From Mesorhabditis belari (Eukaryota > Nematoda > Chromadorea > Rhabditida > Rhabditidae): a DNA stretch of 64,000 nt. The position numbers were made by a program, and so were the translations under genes. The stretch's first letter is position 1. Each line of letters begins with the position of its first letter. Below, one piece after another: positions 44,301 to 52,500 of this stretch. Location: assembly GCA_958450365.1 (NCBI GenBank), contig CAUEEP010000908.1, forward strand, positions 248,001 through 312,000. The letters run 5' to 3'. The notes under the pieces were generated by a model that saw only the letters and a list, made by a program, of their open reading frames with translations, was not told the DNA's origin and did not search any database.

Positions 44301-46425
44301 TTTTAAATTAGCAAGACTTGATAAAAAGAAAAAAAATTATAGCAAAAAACTGTTTGTTCGAGAGAAAACTTTGAAGCCCCGTAATGTTTTTCTTTTTAAT
44401 TTAAAAAGTTAACATAATTATCAATGATTCTGCGTTGAATGATATCAAAAACATGATGGTTGGACGCGTCTAGATACTTCGGCTCATTCATAATTGGCTG
44501 AAATTCAAACCGGCTGAAATTCAAACTGGCTGAAATTCATAATCCGCTACGACATATACCGTATTCTCTCTAATAGAGGTGCACTCTTTAATAGTAGTGC
44601 ACTCTCCAATAGTATTGCGGTCCAGGAGGGGGTTGAAAAATAGTAGTGCACCCCCGAAAATTTGAATTTCTGTTTGCTTCTTTTTCATCTAAACCTTTTT
44701 GACTTTATATTTATGTGGCATTCTAAAGCTATTCAAGCAAGCAAAACTGAGGCTTTTTTTATTCATTTATTAACTATTCTTCACATGAAAAAGTTAGCAA
44801 AAAATCTAAAATTGTTGTGCAAAGTGCAAAAACATCTTTTTTTTATTTGTCAAGAGACAAATTGTCAACTCACCGGCCCACAACTGTATGTCAAAAGGAG
44901 CCAAAGAAAAGCCAAAGTATTGTGAATGGCGTGACAATACGTGAAAGAATTGCAAGAATTTTTGGAACAAATCTTATATCTGTCTTACTTTGGTCAATGA
45001 TAAAACTCTTTAAGAGTAGTGCACTCTCTAATAGTATGCGGTCCAGGAGGGGGTTCAAAAAATAGTAGTGCGCACTACTATTAGAGAAAATACGGTAGAT
45101 ATAAACATATATTTATATATAGCAAATGCAATAAAAATAGCTAGAATGTGGTCCGTTCCGTTTTTTCCAGTTGATTTTCGAGGGTTGAAAAATAGTGCGG
45201 CTGACCCTTCTATTGGAGTTTTTACGGTAGATAGACACAAATATTGACACAAAATCAAATGCCCAATGCCAGCTACTCGCGGAAACTCGTGGCTAAGAGA
45301 GTTGGACCCGGATCTTCCACGCGATTGTCAACACTTGCCGATTCCAGCTCAGTATTGCCCATGCAACTACTACACGAATGCTCAATCTACTAATCGGCAT
45401 GTTGGCACTAAAATTCTAAAAATTCAAATTCAGAGGCTTCAAAATCACGCCCAAGCTGATCGAAGCAAATTTTGAGGCCTACCTGAGCGAAAATGGTGTG
45501 CTCGAACTCTGCGAGATGGCCAGAGTAGAAAATGTGAGGGCATCTGGATTATATCAGGGTGTAAAGAAAATAATGCGCGTTTTTTAAACAGAGCTATTTA
45601 TTGAAAAGAACTTAAACAAGAAAAGAACAATCGGTTAGGGATTCTCTATTTTTATCAATGACTTCTTCCCACCTTCTGCGCAGATCCCATATCGAATCGT
45701 CAAATTCAAACGATCCCTTGTCTTGATTTTGGCCCTTCATAATGCACCAATCCTTCCAAATTCCACCATAAACAGAGCATGATCTTCGATCCATGAATAT
45801 CGGGCTTGGAGGTGCTTTGCGGGCTTCACTAGTAAAGAGCCATTGATTTTTTCAAGTGACATTGTCTTAACCGATCCAAGTCTCATCAGAAGTGGGACAA
45901 ATTCTAATAAAACTAGAAACTAATGTGTTAAAAGTATCGATTGTTTTTCAAAAAGATAGTCATTTTATAAAGTTTTTGCATTCCTAACCACATTTTGACA
46001 ACACGATATAGAAAAATCGTTTCCAGATCACTAAAATGAGACAAGTGCTACTAAAAGAGCAACTAATCGCGATTCGCGTCGAGTTTTTCACAGCACGAGA
46101 AGCAAAGTTTATGGTAAGCATATTGGGGCAGCAACTTTTCTGATTATAGCAATCTTTTCTCTGATTCTAGGTGACATTTGGCATTCAACCAAACGGCTCA
46201 CTTTTCATGCAACCCAAGGTTTTTGTTCGGCTAAATCGGTAGGAATTTGTTTTTTTGACTAAACAATTTCTTCTATTGCAGTGTTCTCGTATAAATTGTG
46301 CAGTGTACAAAAATTCTCACCATTTCAGTTATCACAACACGGCCGACTGCATCAGTGCTCAAAAAGCGGCTCTCCGACCGGTGTGCTATTGTAAAGCTCA
46401 GGAGAAGGGACGAGTGATAGTATAA
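35249..46425 (+). CDS. DUF229 family protein (alkaline-phosphatase-like fold), 20 or more exons
   Basis: Exons supported: 35249-35426, 35867-36022, 37657-37897, 38662-38808, 38888-38900, 39055-39107, 39249-39390, 40749-41004, 41041-41082, 41124-41248, 41978-42087, 42124-42177, 42222-42295, about 43421-43533, 43581-43594, 43646-43694, 45273-about 45396, 45434-45533, 46027-46113, 46171-46238, 46329-46425. N-terminal TM anchor FVFFATFGLIAMMTFWL makes it type II; Thr/Ser stalk; Cys-rich domain (CHVGDNCTEFACDFVLV, HIDIHMQIFEY). The DUF229 core follows: NVYILVLDSAGRYPALR, YNHVGYTSRDNA, DAGYQTMFAQDYPHD, CGRTFQHVLRYLERF, IVWTNEGHDEE, LIVMGDHGQ (metal-site Asp/His), FTPHDLHATLIDIV, RGNSWLRELDPDLPRDC, IPAQYCPC, final ADCISAQKAALRPVCYC. 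Biochemical role of DUF229 is unknown. Joins 39390/40749, 42295/43421 and 43694/45273 do not agree in phase, so an exon is missed there or the gene is damaged. Confidence 0.78.
35637..35795. repeat. Purine-rich microsatellite in DUF229 intron 1
   Basis: GGAAAGAGGAAAAG-type units on the plus strand; the Lys/Arg/Glu open frame through it is an artefact of composition. Confidence 0.9.
36061..36280. mobile_element. TACCGTATTTTCTC MITE in a DUF229 intron
   Basis: Ends TACCGTATTTTCTCTAATAG and the inverse (ACAGTA at the right). About 40 bases downstream of the exon 2 donor at 36023. Interior is the inverse of the copy at 10926-11146. Confidence 0.85.
36860..37404. repeat. Composite of a Helitron-like end and a short GTCGTAGCCG foldback
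   Basis: 36870-36990 is an inverted partial copy of the AAGCAGAAGAGACG repeat (GCAATCTAAGCCCGCCCC). 36998-37404 carries TACGAAATTCAGCCGCTAAC and ends GTAAACGGCTACGACATATA, a shortened relative of 30475-30974. Confidence 0.6.
37935..38570. mobile_element. Foldback element with a poly-A core in a DUF229 intron
   Basis: Arms GTGCATAAGTCTTCACAATT (left) and its inverse GCAAAGACTTATGCACCA (right), with TTTCTCTGCAAAATGGC / GCCATTTTGTAGAGAAA further in. The loop is an almost pure A run of about 75 bases at 38297-38372. Confidence 0.8.
38955..39045. repeat. CCAACCAAA microsatellite in a DUF229 intron
   Basis: ACCAACCAAACC-type units end only a few bases before the acceptor TATCTATCAG used for the exon with LDSAGR. 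The stretch contains no GT or AG, so it forms the whole 3' part of the intron. Confidence 0.85.
39625..39805. repeat. Hairpin plus GACCC pentamer array
   Basis: 39625-39678: AAAACCTTTTTCTTCTCTGG, short loop, inverse. 39708-39800: about 18 units of CCGAC(C), i.e. (CGGGT)n on the other strand. Lies in the DUF229 intron between 39390 and 40749. Confidence 0.88.
40003..40735. repeat. GC-rich minisatellite (GGGGCACTAGGGCAA)n in a DUF229 intron
   Basis: About 45 units of 15 bases plus shortened variants. It is stop-free in several frames on both strands (ALVPL repeats, RARGT repeats); these frames have no start context or homology and are not genes. Strong G/C strand asymmetry. Confidence 0.95.
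41383..41826. mobile_element. Foldback element in a DUF229 intron
   Basis: Arms GTCGTCACACTTTGAAGGCC and its inverse, then GATTGATTGGATAATCCAGT and inverse; the loop side carries CCTAAGCCTAAGCCT, two or three telomere-like hexamers, on both arms. Confidence 0.85.
42383..43372. mobile_element. Two foldback elements of the AATTCTTGATAATAC family in a DUF229 intron
   Basis: 42383-42832 is a complete palindrome (GTACTAATTCTTGATAATAC ... TATCAAGAATTAGCACTCAA). 43030-43372 is a second, shorter copy. Shared core: CCCGATCTAATGGTCGGGCT and GGCCACATCGCACAACA. Between them lie about 200 bases without clear features. Confidence 0.85.
43925..44557. mobile_element. GTCGTAGCCG foldback element in a DUF229 intron
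   Basis: Ends ATATGTCGTAGCCGATTAGC and CCGCTACGACATATA; arms match 16600-17277 (TTGGTACCAAATTTGTGAG, GGTTGGACGCGTC). It abuts the next MITE exactly at its TACC end. Confidence 0.85.
44557..45097. mobile_element. Larger TACCGTATT..CTC element in a DUF229 intron
   Basis: Ends TACCGTATTCTCTCTAATAG and TTAGAGAAAATACGGTA, with sub-terminal repeats TAGTAGTGCAC and GCGGTCCAGGAGGGGGTT at both sides. The interior has an 87-codon plus-strand frame with Lys-rich helices (HMKKLAKNLKLLCKVQKH), not recognised as a transposase. Possibly closer to the parent element of the 221-base MITEs. Confidence 0.65.
45555..45900 (-). mobile_element. Mariner 3' fragment in a DUF229 intron
   Basis: Minus-strand reading DETWIG, stop, ..KNQWLFTSEARKAPPSP, MDRRSCSVYGGIWKDW and C-terminal WDLRRRWEEVIDKN. 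First catalytic Asp motif (DETW) and WWxxxG-type region are visible; the middle including the second and third Asp is deleted. Confidence 0.7.
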
Positions 46426-46539
46426 TATAATAAAAGTATTTCAAAAGCTTGAATCCAGCTTCTTATTTTAATATACAAGTTAATGCATTCACTAACCAAA
46501 TATGTTTTTTCATTATAGAAAAATCAAATCATTTTCATC

Positions 46540-47660
46540 AAATCATCAATCAATCAATACATTGTTTATTCCTCAAATATATTTACAGAAAATTGGATCA
46601 TTGACACGTATGATCTTTTGGTCTTTTGATATTGATATTGATCTTTTGATCTTGATATTGATCTTTTGGTTATTACATTCTTGACAGCTCTGCTAAATTT
46701 CTATTAGGGTGGTGCAAAAGAAACTGCCGATTTGACGGTAAATCCAAAATAAAAGATGACGTTCGATGGCGACATGATCACAATGGAATATTTTCGCAAG
46801 ATCTTGAGCAGATTGGCATGGATCGGCCTGAATAACGCCGATCAGCATGGCTTCGTTCACGACTTCTGGCCTCGAACCGTGCTCGTAATCTTCCAAAGTC
46901 TCGTCTCCCTCTCGGAATCGTTGAAACCAAGTCTGACGCTGCCTGAGAGACAAACTGCCATCTCCGGAAGCAGCACAGAGAGAACGATGCGATTCGGCAG
47001 CAGACTTTCCAATTTTGAAGTTAAATAGTGATGCTGCTCGTAGCACAAACTTTTGCTTCACCATGATCTAAATAAAAAATATAAGCATTTTTAAATAAAA
47101 TAAACAACAACCAAAAAATTCAAATGTCGAAATAAATAGTAAACAAATATGCGAACAAAACATAAAAAAAATAATGCCGTTAGCATCGCTCGTTTCTGAT
47201 AAATGAGAGCTGATACCCATCGGCAGTTTCTTTTGCACCACCCTAATAGATCAAATCATCAATCAATCAATCAATCAATACATTGTTTATTCATCAAATA
47301 TTTACAGAAAGTTGGATCATTGACACGTATGATCTTTTGGTCTTTTGATATTGATCTTTTGGTTATTACATTCTTGACAGCTCTGCTAAATTTCTAGTTG
47401 CCCCTTTTCATTCACTGTATTTTCCTTGCATCATCCCAATTAAGATTGATTGAATTAAGATTTCTTCTGTAAAAACTGATAAATCTTATAGCGATTTAGA
47501 ACTCAATTATAAGCTTATCTATAAGCTAACGCTTAACATTATTGTTTGTATTAAAGAAAAATCAGTCAAAGCTAGTTCAGAGCCTAGTTGGATCATTGAC
47601 ACGTCTAAGTTCATTGATCTTTTGGTTATTACATTCTTGACATCTCTGCTAAATCATTTA
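46540..47660. repeat. Repeated block with (TCAA) tract around a mariner insertion
   Basis: ATCATCAATCAATCAATACA ... TTACATTCTTGACAGCTCTG is present at 46540-46700 and 47248-47400, with a third partial copy at 47585-47665. The first two flank the mariner at 46703-47247. Confidence 0.85.
46703..47247 (-). mobile_element. Internally deleted mariner
   Basis: Terminal repeats TTAGGGTGGTGCAAAAGAAA / inverse. Minus strand from 47064: MVKQKFVLRAASLFNFKIGK, RQTWFQRFREGDETLEDYEH, DPCQSAQDLAKIFHCDH, then directly into the end. Only the N-terminal DNA-binding part of the transposase remains, open for about 100 codons. Confidence 0.9.
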
Positions 47661-47719
47661 TTACTCTGATATGTACAGAAAAGAATTCTAAACAATCAAA
47701 TCAAATCATAGAACGAATT

Positions 47720-49150
47720 TCACTTCATTTGCACCATGCTTTGAACATTTTCCAGCATTTCCAACAATCTTTTGCTTATCAAATTCACATCAACACAAGA
47801 ATATCCCGTTTTTTCGACATCTTCCGGTTCCACATGAATTGCCTCGAAATTCACCAATCCTCGTCGGAAAATTGGAACTTTTTGCCCGTTCTTACCCGGC
47901 AATTTCAGCAAAACTTTCACTGAAGCAAGATCATTCCAATCAATTTTATAATTGTAAAAGAGTAGATAATTTGGACAATTCCTGGTTTTCATCAAATCTT
48001 TTGCACATCTTTCAATCTCCGATACGATCTTCAGCTCAACAATATGTTTTGCAGTCAATTTCTTTTCGATCTGCAAAAGTCTGATCCCAATTTCGTAAGT
48101 TCTTCTCAAAGTTTCATAATCGGATAAACTTTCGTAATCGATGTCGGAATTCTTGATTTCTTCACATTCGGAAACAGATTTCCCCAGCTGAAAAATGTAA
48201 CTTGTATAGGGAAAAGCCCGCTTTGAGAGGTGAAACGATTGCATTAAACACTCCAATTCCAGAGAATCTCCAATCTCTTTTTGTTTGCTTTTCAATCTGT
48301 ACTTCAAATCGACAAGCAGTTCTTCGATATGATATCCTCTATTTAAAAACAATTTGTACGGCTTTTCAACCGCATCTTCTTGAAAATATTCCATATTTCC
48401 CCGAAATTCTCCTTTCATTATAATCATTTCATGATATCCTCGAATAAAAAGTTTCCTCTTTCTTGAAAGTAACATCCATTTTCGATCAGGTGCATCATAA
48501 AAAGCTCTCGTAAACCATTGCTTATAGAAAAAATTATCCGATAGAGTGCCGATAATCTTGTAGATTTCAGCAATACTGTGAATCATTTCAGAAATCTCCT
48601 CTTTTCTCGATGCTTTGTATTCCCAGTGAATCGCTTGCACAAAACCAGATAACAACTTCTTGAACTCTTCTCGGAGACATTGCTCACAGATTTTCAGAGA
48701 TATTTCAATGTGTTTGATCAAAGACTTTGGATATTTTCGTAACTGGAAGAAACGAATCAGTTTTTGATCGATTATTGGTGGAAATTTCGGCATCTCATCA
48801 ATGCAAATAATGTAATCATCCGGAAAACGAGTGCACTTTTTGATTTGGTTCTCGATCGCTTTCAGCAATTTCTTATCCCCACGAATTGCCAGCATTTTCA
48901 GATTAGAAATCGCTTCTTTGAGGGTGATTTTGAGTGGAATCTCTGTTCTTTCATTCTCTAGAGTTAGTTCAATGATCATTTCGTCGTGAGATTGACTTTT
49001 AGAAGGTGACATTGAAATATTGGGAATGGTTATGGAGAGTTCCGTATTCTCAGAATGAAAAGATTGGATTTCTTGGTTGTTTCTCTGAAGCGGAACGGGT
49101 TTGAGCGGATGTTTTTGATTTGGCTCAATGATTGGGAGGAAGGATTCCAT
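47720..49150 (-). CDS. Unrecognised 476-residue protein, single exon
   Basis: Uninterrupted frame of 477 codons, far longer than any other exon in the window. N-terminal 60 residues polar and Ser/Pro-rich; the rest looks alpha-helical with many Lys/Glu and Leu/Ile (for example KLLKAIENQIKKCTRF, KTLIKHIEISLKICEQCL-like stretch, RYLKSKQKEIGDSLELEC-like stretch) and an aromatic, basic middle (FYKQWFTRAFYDAPDRKW). No signal peptide or TM segment. The start has TTCTTTAG nine bases upstream of ATG, which could be a trans-splice acceptor. Intron-less state suggests a retrogene, a TE-derived gene or a young orphan. Its last about 65 codons are duplicated at 62210-62421 and a short internal piece at 49281-49352. 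I do not recognise a family. Confidence 0.68.
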   Translation of the reverse strand: MESFLPIIEPNQKHPLKPVPLQRNNQEIQSFHSENTELSITIPNISMSPSKSQSHDEMIIELTLENERTEIPLKITLKEAISNLKMLAIRGDKKLLKAIENQIKKCTRFPDDYIICIDEMPKFPPIIDQKLIRFFQLRKYPKSLIKHIEISLKICEQCLREEFKKLLSGFVQAIHWEYKASRKEEISEMIHSIAEIYKIIGTLSDNFFYKQWFTRAFYDAPDRKWMLLSRKRKLFIRGYHEMIIMKGEFRGNMEYFQEDAVEKPYKLFLNRGYHIEELLVDLKYRLKSKQKEIGDSLELECLMQSFHLSKRAFPYTSYIFQLGKSVSECEEIKNSDIDYESLSDYETLRRTYEIGIRLLQIEKKLTAKHIVELKIVSEIERCAKDLMKTRNCPNYLLFYNYKIDWNDLASVKVLLKLPGKNGQKVPIFRRGLVNFEAIHVEPEDVEKTGYSCVDVNLISKRLLEMLENVQSMVQMK

Positions 49151-49159
49151 TGGAGATGA

Positions 49160-49625
49160 CTAAAGAATTGTAGATTTAGGAGTAGACTTTGGTTTTATTA
49201 AAGGTGATACGGTATTCATTTTAATCACTTTCTAAATAGAGTCTGTAAGTAATGCGTTTTCTAAAACGTGAATAATTTGAATTGACAAACAGTTCTTCGA
49301 TATGATGTCCTCTATTTAAAAACAATTTGTACGGCTTTTCAACCGCATCTTCTTAGTTAAAGGTGATACGGTATTCGTTTTAATTCAAGGTTTTAATTAC
49401 TTTTCTAAATAGAGTCTGTTTCTCGTAAGTAATGCGTTTTCTGAACGTGAATAATTTGAAAACTTACCGTAATCTTTCCTTTAAGCTCTGAAGTAAGTAA
49501 ACCAGAAGAGGAAGAGGGTTATTAGATTAGGATATTCAGTCTAGATTAGCTGGATTACGTTATTTATTCTCGATTAGGGTATTCTGTTAAGATTGGGATA
49601 TTCAGTCTAGATTAGCTGGATTACG
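49160..49625. repeat. Tandem duplications upstream of the orphan gene
   Basis: 49195-49275 and 49350-49465 are copies (AAAGGTGATACGGTATTC ... AAGTAATGCGTTTTCT). Between them 49281-49352 copies orphan-gene bases 48313-48385 in the same direction. 49520-49615 holds two copies of GATATTCAGTCTAGATTAGC. Confidence 0.8.
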
Positions 49626-49695
49626 TTATTTAGGGTTACGATGGTTTTCAAATTACCCACATTTTGGAAAGCATATTCCTTACGAGAAACGCTTT

Positions 49696-50795
49696 CTATT
49701 CCTGAAAACACCGTGCAATTCCCTACCTCATTCATTTGTACAACTTGTGCGTGCACTTGCTCCACCTCTGGACGCATTTCGGGATTAAAATTAGTACATC
49801 TGAAAACAGTATTGAATTTTGTACAGATACTCGTTGAATACCTGAGAATGACTTCTTTAAACTCATCATCACAATATGAGAATTTGAGTCTGAAAGCGCC
49901 CATTCTCAGATCCTCAAATAAAGCAAACGCTTTGAACTTCTCGTCTTCGTACTCTTCGAAGATTTTTCTGAATTGTTAAAGATAAGTTTGATCTAACTTA
50001 TGTAAACCTTCTTTCAACGATTTCCCAGAGAACCAGTCCAACCGAGTAGAGATCACTTTTGTAAGTGGCCTGGAAAAGCTATAGTTAAAGGAAAAGGCCT
50101 GGAAAAGCTATAGTTAAAGGAAAAGGCCTGGAAAAGCTATAGTTTTAGGCACAAAGTAGTCAAATTGAAATAATGTGGAAAAGAATTCTTTAATCTATTG
50201 AAGATCCTATTAACTTTAACTTTAACTCTATCTCCTATTAGCTTACCGTAATCTCGCGAATGAATCCCGATGATTCGGGGCTCACATATCGATCCGTCCC
50301 CGCCACCGACATCGAATATTGATTGCCATTGATTTCTTTCACGAATCCGAAATCTCCAAGTTTCAGCACAAAATCATTTGTGACAAGGATACTAAAGAAT
50401 ATTTAATCAAATCTACAAAGAATTCCCACTTTTCTGGCTTGATATCCCGATGAATGATCTGACTATTCTTTAGGTAAAGAAGTGCTGAAGTGAGATGTTC
50501 AGCCCATCCGAGAATCGTTTTCATACTGTAGATCACTTCTGCGTCTTTTAATACTGAAACCCAAACAAGAAACTATCACGAGAAACACAGCTAACACTTA
50601 CCATGCCTCAAAGACAATCTCTCACAAAACTCCATGTGAATGACATAATATGAATCGTGATCTTTTCTCGTCTCACACATTCCATAATAGTTCACAATAT
50701 TTGGGTGTCGCAGTTTTTGTAACACTTTGAACTCCCGTTCGTAGAATTCACGGCAATTCCCGTAAACAATTCGAATGTATTTGGCGGCAAGATGC
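49696..50795 (-). CDS. Protein kinase, 5' part missing
   Basis: Exons in coding order: 50602-50795, 50430-50553, 50247-50391, 50008-50069, 49842-49967, 49727-49799, 49696-49701; phases agree. Reading: AAKYI (VAIK Lys), REFKVLQKLRHPNIVNYYG (aC Glu and HPNIV), catalytic loop IIHRDIKPENILVTND, LGDFGFVK (DFG), GTDRYVSPES (APE equivalent), DLYSVGLVLWEI (subdomain IX), FNPEMRPEVEQV (subdomain XI Arg). All catalytic residues from the Lys onward are present. The exon with the glycine-rich loop and the start was not found upstream; a Helitron-like repeat and a transposon lie there. Resembles eIF2-alpha/Wee-type Ser/Thr kinases by the HRDIKPENIL and GxxxYxSPE pattern; subfamily uncertain. Probably truncated or with a distant first exon. 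Confidence 0.75.
50069..50150. repeat. Three tandem copies across a kinase acceptor junction
   Basis: Unit of about 28 bases, GGCCTGGAAAAGCTATAGTT AAAGGAAAA. The first copy contains the acceptor CTTTTCCAG and first exon codon of the kinase exon 50008-50069. Confidence 0.85.
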
Positions 50796-50929
50796 CTGGA
50801 AAGTTCAGTCTAATAGAGGTTTTCTATTTTGGAAGGATGATAGGTTAGTCTTTTACAAACAAAGCAATATCTTTGTGCTTTGTGCTCAAGTTCCCAAGTA
50901 TAATACAGTAGCAGACACAGACGAATTTT

Positions 50930-51150
50930 TTATTTTAACTGTTTTTCTAGCAATTAAGCTAGCAATTTATAAGAAGTTTGATGTTAGTTTTATATTTATG
51001 CTCTACTTTTATAATCTACTATATATAAAGCAGAAGAGACGTCCGTCTGTGCGCAGCTATTATTAGCAAAAAGAAGCGGGGGCTTAGATTGCGTCGAAAA
51101 TGTAGACCTCCCCAGTGGGCGACGGAACTTTCGTGAGCGTTTTCCGCTGG
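50930..51150. mobile_element. CTATATATAAAGCAGAAGAG repeat, possible Helitron terminus
   Basis: AATTAAGCTAGCAATTTATAAG ... TCTACTATATATAAAGCAGA, then GAGACGTCCGTCTG and GGGCTTAGATTGCGT. Copies: 25217-25425, inverted parts at 36870-36990 and 62135-62195. A TC start followed by an AT-rich TATATAAA and GACGTCCGTC is common at Helitron 5' ends, but no CTRR end or Rep/Hel gene was found. Confidence 0.35.
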
Positions 51151-51226
51151 TATACAAAAAAAATAGAACGTTAGCAGTCGAAAATTTACTTGATTAGTGT
51201 TGTTTTAACATTAAAATTGACTATAG

Positions 51227-52500
51227 AGGGTGGCTGAAAATTAGCATCTGGCATAGTTTTAAACAATTTATAAAGCATTACTACTCATCTTTTTGTGTTT
51301 TAATATTCTTTTTATCATTGTCTATTAATTTTTCGTTAAAAAAGTTGGTTTCTAGGTCATCACAAAGACTTGCGCTAGGGACGCAATCACACAGCTGGCG
51401 ACGAGCGGCATGAAGAACTCGTCGATCGCATCAAGGCTTCGGTGGCTCTGAGGACCGTCCGGAAGATCGTAAAACAATGGAAAGAGGAGGGATCTGTTCA
51501 GTCCAAGCCCGGAAGAGAACGAAAGAGGACCGTTAACACCCGAAAGATGCGTGGGATCATCAAGAGGAAGATCGAGCGAAAAGACGATCGTAGCTTGAAC
51601 AAGATGGCAAAACAGCTTCAAATTTCGCGTTTCTCGGTTCAGTCGATAGTGAAAAATGAGCTCGGACTTCAAAGTTATCGATGGTTAAACGGACAAGTGC
51701 TCAGCGATCAAGCCAAGCAAAACCGAAAGGAGAAATGCAAGAAATTGCGAGCTTTTTTCAAGGTGCGGCGCATTGACGATGTTCTTTGGTCGGATGAGAA
51801 GATTTTCACCTTGAAAGTGGCTAAAATTCACAAAATCACCGTCAACTTCTCAGTCCAGCACTCAAGAGCACTTGCAAACGAAAAGTCGCTACAAAAAGTC
51901 GGTTTCCAAAATGTTTGATGGTTTGCGGTGGAATCAGTGCTTTGGGCAAGACTCCGTTGGTTTTTATCGATTAAAAAGGGGAAGATTAACGCAAAAGTGT
52001 ATGAAAAAGAGATTCTCGAGAAACCTGTGGGGCCGTGGAAGATGAGCCATCTCAATTTGACCTTTCAACTAGATTGGGCGCCAGCCCACAGAGCCAAGAC
52101 AACAATTCGCTTTCTCGAAACCAAAAATAGCTCTTTTTTGACGAAGGATCAATGGCCTGCAAACAGCGCGGACCTCAATCCGTTGAACTTTTTGGTTTGG
52201 GGCTTTATGGAAGAACAATTGAAAAATCGGAAAATCAACAATTTGAATGATTTGCGTCAAGAATTGATCAAAATCTGGAACGATTTAGATGCAAATTATC
52301 TCCGCCGCATCGTCGATTCTGTAAAGAAGCGAATTAAAGCCTGTATCAAAGCGGATGGAGGCCACTTTGAAAATTTCTTGTAAATTTCTTATTAAATGTT
52401 TTTGTTACAACTATTATATAAATAAATATTTTTAAATGTTCTTTGAACGAAAATTAAATTATGGCGTTTTCTTTGGCGCACTTAATTTTCAGCCACCCTG
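51227..52500 (+). mobile_element. maT-like (DD37D) Tc1/mariner element, frameshifted
   Basis: Ends AGGGTGGCTGAAAATTA at left and inverse at 52482-52498. N-terminal HTH RDAITQLATSGMKNSSIAS (frame shifts near 51440), VALRTVRKIVKQWKEEGS, first Asp LWSDEKIFTL, then decay near 51830-51960, second Asp QLDWAPAHRA, and ADLNPLNFLVWGFMEE. Counting from the second Asp, the residue 38 positions later is Asn where the DD37D family has Asp (usual PLDxxVW), so the third catalytic residue is lost as well. Dead copy. Confidence 0.85.
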
